A stretch of DNA of 64,000 nt from an uncultured Rothia sp. (lineage in GTDB: Bacteria > Actinomycetota > Actinomycetes > Actinomycetales > Micrococcaceae): assembly GCF_916715725.1 (NCBI RefSeq), contig NZ_CAKAPD010000003.1, positions 1 through 64,000 of the forward strand, read 5' to 3'. Shown here piece by piece: positions 52,665 to 60,924 of the stretch (positions within the stretch are counted from its first letter, which is position 1; each line of letters opens with the position of its first letter). The translations under genes were made by a program, and so were the position numbers. Below the pieces are notes generated by a model. The model did no database searches. It worked only from the letters and a program-made list of their open reading frames with translations, and was not told the origin of the DNA.

Positions 52665-53807
52665 ATGTACGAGGGAGCAGTTCAAAACCTCATTGACGAG
52701 CTCGGCCGCCTGCCGGGTGTGGGCCCCAAGTCGGCTCAGCGCATCGCTTTTCACATTCTGAATGCGGATGCTGCCGATATGGCGCGCCTAGCCAACGCCA
52801 TTTCCACGGTGAAGACCAGTGTCAGTTTCTGTGAGGAGTGCGGTAACGTCTCCGAGACGAAGCTGTGCACGATCTGCCGTGATGAGCGCCGCGACCCGTC
52901 CGTGCTGTGTGTGGTCGAAGAATCGAAGGACGTGGTGGCGATTGAGCGTACCCGTTCTTTCACCGGCCGCTACCACGTGCTTGGCGGTGCCATTAACCCG
53001 CTGGCGGGTGTGGGTCCGGAGCAGCTGCGTATTCGTGAGTTGGTGTCCCGCCTGGCGGATGAGCGTATCCAGGAGATTATTCTGGCGATGGACCCGAACC
53101 TTGAGGGCGAGGCTACCGCAACCTACCTCTCGCGTATGCTCGTGCCGCTGGGTGTGCGTCTGTCGCGTCTCGCGTCGGGTCTTCCGGTCGGTGGCGATCT
53201 AGAGTACGCGGACGAGATTACCCTGGGCCGCGCGTTGGAGGGCCGCCGCGTCATTAGCGAGGGCACCGCCGCGGTTCACACCGCCGCCGAGGATTTTGAG
53301 CGGGCTAACCGCGAGGAAGAACAGGAGCGCGAGCAGGCCGCCGCGGTGCGTGCCGAGGAGGCGAAGCAGAGCCGCCGCCGCTGGAATTCGAGCATGTTTG
53401 ATGACCTGGATTCTGAGGATTCTGCCGTTTCCGCCCCGGCGGCGCCCGCCGCTGAGGGTGTGCAGGGCACGGTGGATGAGCAGCTGATCGAGCGGGTTCT
53501 GCAGGAGGCTGAGAAATCAGGCGAGGAAGCCTCCCCCACCGATTCTGGTGCGGGCTCTACGCCTGAAGCCACAGAAGCAGAATCCACCCCTGACCTGGGC
53601 GAAGACTCCGGTGAGGAGGCTCCGGCGAGCGCTACCTCCGAACCGACTGAAGCACCCGTAACCGAGCAGGCAGAAGATGCGCCGGAGGTATTCCGCGCCC
53701 CCGACTACGAGGAGAAGATCCGCACTATTCAGAACGCCCCGTTACGCACCCCGAAGCCGGACGTTCCGCCGTTGCCGGGCGTGACTTACGTGAACCCGTG
53801 GACCTAG
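52665..53807 (+). CDS. recR: Recombination protein RecR with a long acidic C-terminal tail
   Basis: RecFOR-pathway gap-repair protein. The usual roughly 200-residue core is intact: HhH LPGVGPKSAQRIAFHI, zinc finger with Cys56, 59, 68 and 71 (CEECGN..CTIC), and a Toprim domain starting LCVVEESKDV and ending about residue 174, then GLPVGGDLEYADEITLGRALEGRR. Residues 200-380 are an unusual extension: charged EEEQEREQ, Pro/Glu/Ser/Ala-rich low complexity, then PPLPGVTYVNPWT. The start is ATG 52665 with a GAAGGAGAAG site; dnaX lies directly upstream. Confidence 0.93.
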   Translation: MYEGAVQNLIDELGRLPGVGPKSAQRIAFHILNADAADMARLANAISTVKTSVSFCEECGNVSETKLCTICRDERRDPSVLCVVEESKDVVAIERTRSFTGRYHVLGGAINPLAGVGPEQLRIRELVSRLADERIQEIILAMDPNLEGEATATYLSRMLVPLGVRLSRLASGLPVGGDLEYADEITLGRALEGRRVISEGTAAVHTAAEDFERANREEEQEREQAAAVRAEEAKQSRRRWNSSMFDDLDSEDSAVSAPAAPAAEGVQGTVDEQLIERVLQEAEKSGEEASPTDSGAGSTPEATEAESTPDLGEDSGEEAPASATSEPTEAPVTEQAEDAPEVFRAPDYEEKIRTIQNAPLRTPKPDVPPLPGVTYVNPWT

Positions 53808-53999
53808 CCTTCCACCACTAGTACGTGCGCGGTAGGGTTCGCGCTCCCGGGCCCGCCACGACCCGCGTAACATTCGGTAATATTCCACGAGTCAATACAT
53901 ACGGGGGTGCAGTTCGCCGCTTGCACTGAACGCCGTCTACTATAAATGAGGAGCCGGCGTCTGCCGGTAGCACACAAAGTAACTGACCTGGAGATATCT

Positions 54000-55295
54000 A
54001 TGAGCCTGATCGTCCAAAAGTTCGGCGGTTCCTCCGTAGCGGATGCGGAGGGCGTCAAGCGCGTTGCCCGCCGCGTCGTGGACACTCAGAAGGCAGGTAA
54101 CGATGTGGTCGTCGTGGTGTCCGCTATGGGTGACACCACCGATGAGCTGCTCGACCTTGCCGCAGAGGTCACCAGCAATGTCGTTCCCTCGCGTGAGCTG
54201 GACATGCTGCTGACCGCCGGTGAACGCATTTCGACCGCCGTCCTGTCGATGGCCATTAACGACCTGGGCGCTAAGGCGCAGTCCTTCACCGGTTCGCAGG
54301 CTGGCATGATTACCGACGGCGTGCACGGTTCGGCGCGCCTCGTGGAGGTTCGCCCCGATCGCATCCGTGAGTCGATTGAGGCCGGCAACATCGCGATTGT
54401 GGCCGGTTTCCAGGGCATGAACCGTCAGAGCGGCGACATTACGACCCTGGGCCGCGGCGGCTCCGATACGACCGCCGTTGCGCTGGCCGCCGCGCTGAAC
54501 GCCGATGTGTGCGAGATTTACTCGGACGTGGACGGCGTGTTCACCGCCGACCCGCGCATCGTGCCGACCGCGCACAAGCTGGATACCATCACCAGCGAGG
54601 AGATGCTGGAGATGGCGGCGAACGGTGCAAAGATTCTGCACCTGCGTAGCGTCGAGTATGCTCGTCGCTTTAACTTGAAGCTTCACGTGCGTTCTTCGTT
54701 CTCGGACCTTGAAGGCACCATTGTGATCCCGGAGGAGTCCGCGGAACTGACCCCCACCCATCTGAAGGAGATTCCCTTGGAACAGCCCCTGATTTCTGGT
54801 GTTGCGCACGATCGCACCCGCGCAAAGATTACCGTTGTTGGTGTTCCGGATGTTCCCGGTTCGGCAGCGAAGGTGTTCGGCCTGCTGAACGAGGCGAAGG
54901 TAAACCTGGACATGATTGTCCAGAACGTTCCCACTGACCGCCCGGGCGTGACCGATATTTCCTTCACTCTGGATCAGGCGCAGGGCCCGACCGCGCTGGA
55001 GGCGCTGGAGGCCGCTAAGGATGAGCTGGGTTTCCAGGAGGTTATTTACAACGAGTCGGTTGGTAAGCTGTCGCTGGTTGGCGCGGGCATGAAGACTAAC
55101 ACGGGTGTTTCGTTCACTTTCTTTGAGGCCCTGTCTAACGCTGGCGTGAACATTGACATGATTTCGACTTCTGAGATCCGTATTTCGGTGATTACTGAGC
55201 TGAGCAAGCTGGATGAGGCTGTTCGCGCGGTGCACACTGCGTTCGGTCTGGACGCTGAGGGCGAGGCTACTGTTTACGGTGGTACTGGCCGCTAG
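54000..55295 (+). CDS. ask: Aspartate kinase
   Basis: First enzyme of the aspartate pathway to Lys, Thr and Met, with ATP. The catalytic start is LIVQKFGGSSVADAEGVKR, with GRGGSDTTAVALAAAL and the C-terminal paired ACT domains (GVPDVPGSAAKVFGLLNEAKVNLDMIV, and a second ending ISTSEIRISV) that give feedback inhibition. The ATG 54000 follows GGAGATATCT; an internal start giving a separate beta subunit, as in corynebacteria, is possible but not evident. 431 aa, normal. Terminated by a strong hairpin. Confidence 0.94.
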   Translation: MSLIVQKFGGSSVADAEGVKRVARRVVDTQKAGNDVVVVVSAMGDTTDELLDLAAEVTSNVVPSRELDMLLTAGERISTAVLSMAINDLGAKAQSFTGSQAGMITDGVHGSARLVEVRPDRIRESIEAGNIAIVAGFQGMNRQSGDITTLGRGGSDTTAVALAAALNADVCEIYSDVDGVFTADPRIVPTAHKLDTITSEEMLEMAANGAKILHLRSVEYARRFNLKLHVRSSFSDLEGTIVIPEESAELTPTHLKEIPLEQPLISGVAHDRTRAKITVVGVPDVPGSAAKVFGLLNEAKVNLDMIVQNVPTDRPGVTDISFTLDQAQGPTALEALEAAKDELGFQEVIYNESVGKLSLVGAGMKTNTGVSFTFFEALSNAGVNIDMISTSEIRISVITELSKLDEAVRAVHTAFGLDAEGEATVYGGTGR

Positions 55296-55325
55296 GGTTT
55301 AGCTCGTTTGTGGGCTGTACGCTTC

Positions 55326-55373
55326 GGGAGGGGCGGTGCTGGTTTGGTCCGGCGCCGCCCCTCCCCTTTTTTG
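55326..55373 (+). terminator. Terminator of the aspartate kinase gene
   Basis: Stem GGGAGGGGCGGTGC / GCGCCGCCCCTCCC followed by TTTTTT. Confidence 0.88.
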
Positions 55374-55414
55374 TCAGTGTGTTTGTGGGCGTGCGGGTGT
55401 TCTACTCTAGAAGC

Positions 55415-56365
55415 ATGAGTAGTGTTGTATTTTCCCAGGTGATGGATGCCCGCGAATGGCGTGCCGCTCAGGCGGCGCATGAGGCGCGTGCGGGCCGTTA
55501 CGCCGACCCGTTTGCGCAGCGTCGCGCCCGCCACGAAGTGCACCCCGTGGAGGACTTCCTCTTCACCTACTACACTCTCAAGCCCGGCCAGTTCAAGCGC
55601 TGGCACCCCGGCGCCGGCGTCATTCTGCTGGATGCGCCCGAGCGCGCCTCCTGGCGTTTTTATCGCCTCGCAACCGAGCAGGAGCTCCTCGAGGCGGGTT
55701 GCACCCCCGAGCAGGCGCGCGCCCAGGCGGAGGCCGCCTCCGCCGTCACGGTGGACGTCACCGATTTTGTGGAGCGCCGCGCTACCGCCCTCGCCTTCAC
55801 CCACGAGATTCTGCGCAACACCGCCGCAAAGAAGGGCCAGTTCGGTTGCTTCGGCATGCACGAGTGGGCGATGGCGTACAAGTCGGTGGAGAACAATATC
55901 CGCCACGACTACCTGGAACTGCGCCTGGGCGCGGACGGTACGGACCGTGTGGTGGAGGAGCACCGCATCCGTTGCTCGCACTTTGACGCGTTCCGTTTCT
56001 TCATGCCGCAGGCGGCGCCGTTGAACGAGCTGCAGCCGACCCGTGAGACGCAGCGCGTGCTGGAGCAGCCGGCGTGCCTGCACGCGAATATGGACGTGTA
56101 CAAGTGGGCGTATAAGTTGCTGCCGCTGGTTGATTCGACCCTGGTCATGGATTGTTTTGACCTGGCGTGGGATGCGCGTGAACTGGATATGCGCGCCGCC
56201 CCCTACGATATTCGCGATTGGGGGTACGAGCCGATTCCGGTGGAGACGACCGAGGGTAAGGCTGAGTATGTGCGCATTCAGCGTGAACTGTCGGAGCGTT
56301 CCATTGAGCTACGTGAGCGCCTGCTGCAGGTGTGCGAGCGCTATCTTCCGCCCCTCGAGGCGTAA
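55415..56365 (+). CDS. Conserved actinobacterial protein, often annotated as 3-methyladenine DNA glycosylase
   Basis: A 316-aa protein with no clear family motif that I can verify. It is rich in aromatic residues (FTYYTLKPGQFKRWHPGAGV, MHEWAMAYKS, YKWAYKLLPLV, DIRDWGYEP), which suggests a compact, possibly ligand- or cofactor-binding enzyme. Actinobacterial proteins of this kind are sometimes labelled DNA glycosylase, but I see no helix-hairpin-helix or catalytic Asp motif, so I do not claim that role. The start ATG 55415 is preferred over the 35-codon extension. It is a single-gene unit. Confidence 0.75.
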   Translation: MSSVVFSQVMDAREWRAAQAAHEARAGRYADPFAQRRARHEVHPVEDFLFTYYTLKPGQFKRWHPGAGVILLDAPERASWRFYRLATEQELLEAGCTPEQARAQAEAASAVTVDVTDFVERRATALAFTHEILRNTAAKKGQFGCFGMHEWAMAYKSVENNIRHDYLELRLGADGTDRVVEEHRIRCSHFDAFRFFMPQAAPLNELQPTRETQRVLEQPACLHANMDVYKWAYKLLPLVDSTLVMDCFDLAWDARELDMRAAPYDIRDWGYEPIPVETTEGKAEYVRIQRELSERSIELRERLLQVCERYLPPLEA

Positions 56366-56487
56366 AAGACGTGATTCGAGCCTCTTAGGGTATCCACCAA
56401 CCGAACGCATACCCCCGTTACGGTCGTTAGTACGGTAAGATGAGATACGGCTCATACAGAACCCACGCACCCAAGGAGTGCCCACAC

Positions 56488-56739
56488 ATGGCCCGTATTG
56501 TTGTTGATGTTATGCTCAAGCCCGAAATTCTTGACCCGCAGGGTAAGGCTATTTCTCACGAGCTGCCCCGTATTGGCGTTGATTCTTTCGTTGATGTTCG
56601 CCAGGGTAAGCGCTTCGAGCTGACCGTCGAGGGTGAGGCTACTGAGGAGCACCTCGCAGCTGCCCGCAAGGCTGCTGAAGAGCTGCTGTCGAACCCCGTC
56701 ATCGAAGACGTTGTGAACGTTTCGGTTCTGGAGGACTAA
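56488..56739 (+). CDS. purS: Phosphoribosylformylglycinamidine synthase subunit PurS
   Basis: Small subunit (83 aa) of the purSQL FGAM synthase. Seen: RIVVDVMLKPEILDPQGKAI, VRQGKRFEL and the AAARKAAEELLSNPVIEDV terminal helix of PurS. It bridges PurQ and PurL to form the ammonia channel. ATG 56488 has an AAGGAG site. It starts a three-gene purS-purQ-purL operon, consecutive and on the same strand. Confidence 0.95.
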   Translation: MARIVVDVMLKPEILDPQGKAISHELPRIGVDSFVDVRQGKRFELTVEGEATEEHLAAARKAAEELLSNPVIEDVVNVSVLED

Positions 56740-56744
56740 GACCT

Positions 56745-57557
56745 ATGGCAGAGTCCCTCGCACCTACTGAAGTCCCCCTGGTTGGCGACTTTTCTACTTA
56801 CTCCCCGAATCCCGCCTTCGCTGATGCACGCGTTGGCGTGGTGACTTTCCCCGGCACCCTGGATGACCGTGACGCTGCGCGTGCCGTCCGTCTGGCTGGC
56901 GGTACCGTCGTTGAGCTGTGGCACGACGACGCTGATCTGAAGAACGTTGATGCCGTCATCATTCCCGGCGGTTTCTCCTACGGTGACTACCTGCGTGCCG
57001 GCGCTATTGCTGCGAAGGCTCCCGTGATGCGTTCGGTGATTGATGCCGCTAACGCTGCCGGTACCTCCGGTTCTTCGCCCCTGCCTGTTCTGGGTATTTG
57101 CAATGGTTTCCAGATTCTGACTGAGTCGCACCTGCTGCCCGGTTCGATGATTAAGAACGATCACCGCAAGTTCATTTGCCGTGACCAGACTCTGCGCATT
57201 GAGAATAACTCCACCTCCTGGACGAGCAATTACGCTGCAGGCCAGGAGATTGTTGTTCCTCTGAAGAACCAGGACGGTCAGTATGTTGCTGACGCGAAGA
57301 CCCTGGAGGCGCTGGAGGCTGAGGGCCGCGTGGTGTTCCGCTACGTTGGTTTCAACCCGAATGGTTCCCGTAACGACATTGCTGGCATCAGCAATGAGCG
57401 CGGTAACGTGGTCGGCCTGATGCCGCACCCGGAGCACGCTGTGGAGCCCGGCTTCGGTCCTTCCTCTTCCGGTTTTGGTGAGGTTTCTCTGCGCGGTGGC
57501 GCCGATGGTCTCGGCGTGTTCACCTCGGTTCTTGCCAACCTGATTAACGCCCGCTAA
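56745..57557 (+). CDS. purQ: Phosphoribosylformylglycinamidine synthase, glutaminase subunit PurQ
   Basis: Supplies ammonia from glutamine to PurL. Catalytic Cys in VLGICNGFQIL, and the His/Glu pair in MPHPEHAVE; the oxyanion-type GGFSYGDYLRAGA is also visible. 270 aa, somewhat longer than the usual 225 because of an N-terminal lead of about 25 residues before the fold begins (ARVGVVTFPG). Starts five bases after purS and ends 25 bases before purL. Confidence 0.95.
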   Translation: MAESLAPTEVPLVGDFSTYSPNPAFADARVGVVTFPGTLDDRDAARAVRLAGGTVVELWHDDADLKNVDAVIIPGGFSYGDYLRAGAIAAKAPVMRSVIDAANAAGTSGSSPLPVLGICNGFQILTESHLLPGSMIKNDHRKFICRDQTLRIENNSTSWTSNYAAGQEIVVPLKNQDGQYVADAKTLEALEAEGRVVFRYVGFNPNGSRNDIAGISNERGNVVGLMPHPEHAVEPGFGPSSSGFGEVSLRGGADGLGVFTSVLANLINAR

Positions 57558-57582
57558 CGCACGACAAGGATTCTAAGAAGTT

Positions 57583-59901
57583 ATGAGCGAAAAGCAGTTT
57601 AACCTCGACACCGTCGAGCACGCGGCGGCAACCCCGGACACCGAACTCCCCTGGGCTGAACTGGGTCTGAAGGAGAACGAGTTCGAGGACATTAAGGAGA
57701 TTCTTGGTCGCCGTCCTACCGCGGCTGAGCTGGCAATGTACTCGGTCATGTGGTCCGAGCACTGCTCCTACAAGTCTTCTAAGGTTCATCTGAAGCAGTT
57801 CGGTGCAAAGGTCACCGATGAGATGAAGAAGGACCTGATGGTCGGTATCGGTGAGAACGCCGGTGTGACCGATATTGGTGACGGCTGGGCTGTTACCTTC
57901 AAGATTGAGTCCCACAACCACCCCTCGTACGTGGAGCCCTACCAGGGTGCTGCGACCGGTGTGGGCGGTATTGTGCGTGACATTATTTCCATGGGTGCAC
58001 GCCCGATTGCTGTGATGGATCCGCTGCGTTTCGGCGCGATTGATCACCCGGACACCGCCCGCGTTATTGGCGGCGTGGTTGCCGGTATTGGTGGTTACGG
58101 TAACTCCCTGGGCCTGCCGAACATCGGCGGCGAGGTTGAGTTCGATTCCTGCTACCAGGCAAACCCGCTGGTCAACGCACTGGCTGTGGGCATTATGCGC
58201 CACGAGGACATCCGCCTGGCGAACGCATCGGGCGTGGGCAACAAGGTTGTCCTCTTCGGTGCACGCACCGGTGGCGACGGCATCGGCGGTGCGTCGGTGC
58301 TGGCGTCCGAGTCTTTCGATGACACCAAGCCCTCGAAGCGTCCTGCCGTTCAGGTGGGCGACCCCTTCGCTGAGAAGGTTCTGATTGAGTGCTGCCTGGA
58401 GCTGTTCAAGGGCTCCGTGGTTGAGGGTATTCAGGACCTGGGTGCTGCGGGTATTTCCTGCGCAACCAGCGAGCTGGCTTCTAACGGTGAGGGCGGCATG
58501 CACGTCGACCTGACCAAGGTTCTGCTGCGTGACCCCACCCTGACCCCGGGCGAGATTCTGATGTCTGAGTCTCAGGAACGCATGATGGCTGTTGTCTCCC
58601 CCGAGAACGTGGAGCGCTTCGAAGCGATCATGACCAAGTGGGGCGTGGAGTACTCCTTCCTCGGTGAGGTCACCAATTCTGGCCGCCTGGTCATCGAGTG
58701 GGACGGCGAGGTCATCGTGGATGTTGACCCCCGCACCGTTGCGCACGACGGCCCGACCTACGAGCGTCCTTACGCACGCCCCGAGTGGCAGGATGACGTC
58801 CAGGCTAACCACTTCACCGGTTCGGCTGCTGACGATTCCCGCCCGCGCGGTAAGGAGCTGGGCGAGGCAATCAAGGCGTTCATGGCGTCCCCGAACATGT
58901 GCTCCAAGTCCTGGATCACTAACCAGTACGACCGCTACGTTCAGGGCAACACCGCCCTGTCCATGCCGGACGACGGCGGCGTGGTGCGCGTGGACGAGAA
59001 CACTAACCTCGGTGTTGCTCTGGCGACCGACGCCTCCCCGCGTTTCACCTACCTGGATCCGTACGAGGGTGCTCGCGCGTCCTTGGCTGAGGCGTACCGT
59101 AACGTTGCGACCGTTGGTGCACGCCCCGTGGCTGTGTCTGACTGCCTGAACTTCGGTTCTCCCGAGGATCCGGACGTCATGTGGCAGTTCGCTGAGGCTG
59201 TTCGCGGCCTGGCTGATGGCTGCATGGAGCTGGGTGTTCCGGTGACCGGCGGTAACGTGTCCCTGTACAACCAGACCGGTGGTAAGGCTATTAACCCGAC
59301 CCCCGTGGTGGCGATGATGGGCGTGATGGATGACGTCACCCGCCGCACCCCTTCGGGTTGGGCTCCTGAGCATGACGGTCAGGCTATCTACCTGCTGGGT
59401 ACCACTCGCGATGAGCTGGACGGCTCCGAGTGGGCTCGTTTCAAGGGCCACCTGGGCGGTCAGCCGCCGAAGGTTGATCTGGCTCTGGAGCGTCAGCTGG
59501 GTGACATGCTGGTGAACATGTCTCGTGACGGCATGATTGATGCCGCGCACGACGTGTCTGCTGGTGGTCTGGCTGCGGCTCTGTCGGAGGCTTGCCTGCG
59601 TTTCAACACCGGTGCCCGCATTGGTCTGGGTGAGGTTGCTGAGCGTGACGGCGTGGACCTGTTCACCCTGCTGTTCTCGGAGTCCCTGGGCCGCGTTGTG
59701 GTTTCGGTTCCGCGTTCTGAGGAGGTGCGCTTCAAGGATATGTGCACCGCTCGCCAGTTCCCCTTCGCACGTATTGGTGTGGTGGATGCTGCGTCGAACG
59801 CTCTGGACTTCCAGGATGAGGTTTCCATTAACCTGGATGAGCTGCGTGCAGCTCACGAGGGTACTCTCGCTTCTTACTTCGGTGAGGTTGCGAAGGGCTA
59901 G
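57583..59901 (+). CDS. purL: Phosphoribosylformylglycinamidine synthase subunit PurL
   Basis: ATP-dependent synthase that converts FGAR to FGAM using ammonia from PurQ. 772 aa, the size of the small (gram-positive) PurL. Signatures: YSVMWSEHCSYKSSK, FKIESHNHPSYVEPYQGAATGVGGIVRDI, GLPNIGGEVEFD and GVPVTGGNVSLYNQT. A terminator follows at 59928. Imperfect 11-bp repeats (CTAGTTT) lie over the stop codon. Confidence 0.96.
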   Translation: MSEKQFNLDTVEHAAATPDTELPWAELGLKENEFEDIKEILGRRPTAAELAMYSVMWSEHCSYKSSKVHLKQFGAKVTDEMKKDLMVGIGENAGVTDIGDGWAVTFKIESHNHPSYVEPYQGAATGVGGIVRDIISMGARPIAVMDPLRFGAIDHPDTARVIGGVVAGIGGYGNSLGLPNIGGEVEFDSCYQANPLVNALAVGIMRHEDIRLANASGVGNKVVLFGARTGGDGIGGASVLASESFDDTKPSKRPAVQVGDPFAEKVLIECCLELFKGSVVEGIQDLGAAGISCATSELASNGEGGMHVDLTKVLLRDPTLTPGEILMSESQERMMAVVSPENVERFEAIMTKWGVEYSFLGEVTNSGRLVIEWDGEVIVDVDPRTVAHDGPTYERPYARPEWQDDVQANHFTGSAADDSRPRGKELGEAIKAFMASPNMCSKSWITNQYDRYVQGNTALSMPDDGGVVRVDENTNLGVALATDASPRFTYLDPYEGARASLAEAYRNVATVGARPVAVSDCLNFGSPEDPDVMWQFAEAVRGLADGCMELGVPVTGGNVSLYNQTGGKAINPTPVVAMMGVMDDVTRRTPSGWAPEHDGQAIYLLGTTRDELDGSEWARFKGHLGGQPPKVDLALERQLGDMLVNMSRDGMIDAAHDVSAGGLAAALSEACLRFNTGARIGLGEVAERDGVDLFTLLFSESLGRVVVSVPRSEEVRFKDMCTARQFPFARIGVVDAASNALDFQDEVSINLDELRAAHEGTLASYFGEVAKG

Positions 59902-59927
59902 TTTTCGACTAGTTTGAGACTAACGCC

Positions 59928-59966
59928 GAAAGGGGCGGATGCTTGTGAAAGCATCCGCCCCTTTTG
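59928..59966 (+). terminator. Terminator of purSQL
   Basis: Stem GAAAGGGGCGGATGCTT / AAGCATCCGCCCCTTTT, loop GTGA, T-run at the end. It may serve hmuO in reverse too. Confidence 0.9.
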
Positions 59967-60025
59967 TTATGCCCGCTGGCTTGTGCGTTGAGCGTTTAGG
60001 CGTTGTGCGTTGAGGTGTTCGGTGT

Positions 60026-60688
60026 TTATGCCTCGGCGACCTTGCGTCCCAGCTGCGCGAACAGGGAGGCGTTAATGCGGAAGCCTTCGATGCATTCTTC
60101 GATGAGGGCTTCGCGCTGTTCGTCGGTCAGGGGTGCATTGTCGAGCAGTTCGCGGTAGCCGTCCTTAAAGACCTTGGGCTTGGGCAGTTCGGTGAAGCGG
60201 TACATGCTCAGTGCTTCGGCGGGGATGCCGTAGTGGCGGTTGACGAGTGCTGCGACTGCCTGGCCGCCAGAGAGGTCGCCTAGGTAGCGCAGGTAGTGGT
60301 GTGCGAGGTAGCGTTCGGGGGAGTTGACGGTGGCGCGGATGCGCTCTACATATTCTGCGGTTGCGGGCAGGGGCGCGTCGATGTCGCCGTCCTGGCCGAG
60401 CGCGCGGATGTCGGCGCGGATGTATTCTGCGCGGTCGAGGCCGGGGTGGGTGAAGGGCTCGGTGATGGGGTTGGGTTCTGCGCGGTAGTGTTCGGAGACT
60501 GCTTCGAGTGCTTCGTAGATGTGCACGTACTGGTTGATGAGGCGCAGGTATGCCTCGGTGTTGAGGGAACCGCCCATGAGGTCTTCCATGAAGGTGGAGT
60601 GTTCGGCGTTGTCGTGGACGTGCTTGGTGCTTTCCTTCAGGCGTGCGGAGAAGCGTTCCTGGGTGGTTGCGGGGGCGGTAATAGTCAT
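60026..60688 (-). CDS. hmuO: Heme oxygenase (biliverdin-producing)
   Basis: Cleaves heme to biliverdin, CO and free iron. The proximal heme ligand lies in KHVHDNAEHSTF; the distal helix has LRYLGDLSGGQAV with the flexible Gly pair. 220 aa, normal. ATG 60688 (MTITAPATTQERF) is preferred over the ORF start 21 codons further. It is divergent from htaA, the heme-binding protein, and two TGACA-N3-TGTCA palindromes lie in the 236-bp gap, so control by an iron- or heme-responsive regulator is likely. Confidence 0.93.
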   Translation of the reverse strand: MTITAPATTQERFSARLKESTKHVHDNAEHSTFMEDLMGGSLNTEAYLRLINQYVHIYEALEAVSEHYRAEPNPITEPFTHPGLDRAEYIRADIRALGQDGDIDAPLPATAEYVERIRATVNSPERYLAHHYLRYLGDLSGGQAVAALVNRHYGIPAEALSMYRFTELPKPKVFKDGYRELLDNAPLTDEQREALIEECIEGFRINASLFAQLGRKVAEA

Positions 60689-60729
60689 TGGTGAGCTCCT
60701 ATAGCGGCTTGTGGGTGAACAATAAAGGT

Positions 60730-60772
60730 TTTGATGACACTGTGTCACCAAACTGTTAATGACATATTGTCA
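60730..60772. promoter_or_regulatory. Two palindromic operators between hmuO and htaA
   Basis: First: TGACAC-T-GTGTCA at 60735-60747, extending to 23 bp (60730-60752) with one arm mismatch. Second: TGACA-TAT-TGTCA at 60760-60772. Centres are 25 bp apart, about 40-85 bp before the hmuO start. Confidence 0.6.
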
Positions 60773-60813
60773 CCAAAAACCGGTTTTGGCAATAGCTCTC
60801 ACAAAAAATTTGC

Positions 60814-60827
60814 TAAGGTAAACCTCA
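60814..60827. promoter_or_regulatory. Possible iron-regulator half-site before htaA
   Basis: TAAGGTAAACCTCA resembles the left half of an IdeR/DtxR iron box; the right half matches poorly. It lies 97 bp before the htaA start. Confidence 0.25.
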
Positions 60828-60924
60828 TACACAAGTCACCCTAGGCATTAAGTTACACAAACATAGGCTAATAGGGCTAGACTTGATACGAACACCACAA
60901 TCACAGAATCCAAGGAGACACCGA

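Noticed and set aside
53946..55295. Internal start giving a separate aspartate kinase beta subunit
   Set aside because: Known in corynebacteria, but I see no well-placed ribosome site before a Met/Val codon near the ACT domains here.
60814..60850. Full IdeR/DtxR box before htaA
   Set aside because: Only the left half resembles the consensus; the right half does not, so it was kept as a low-confidence half-site.
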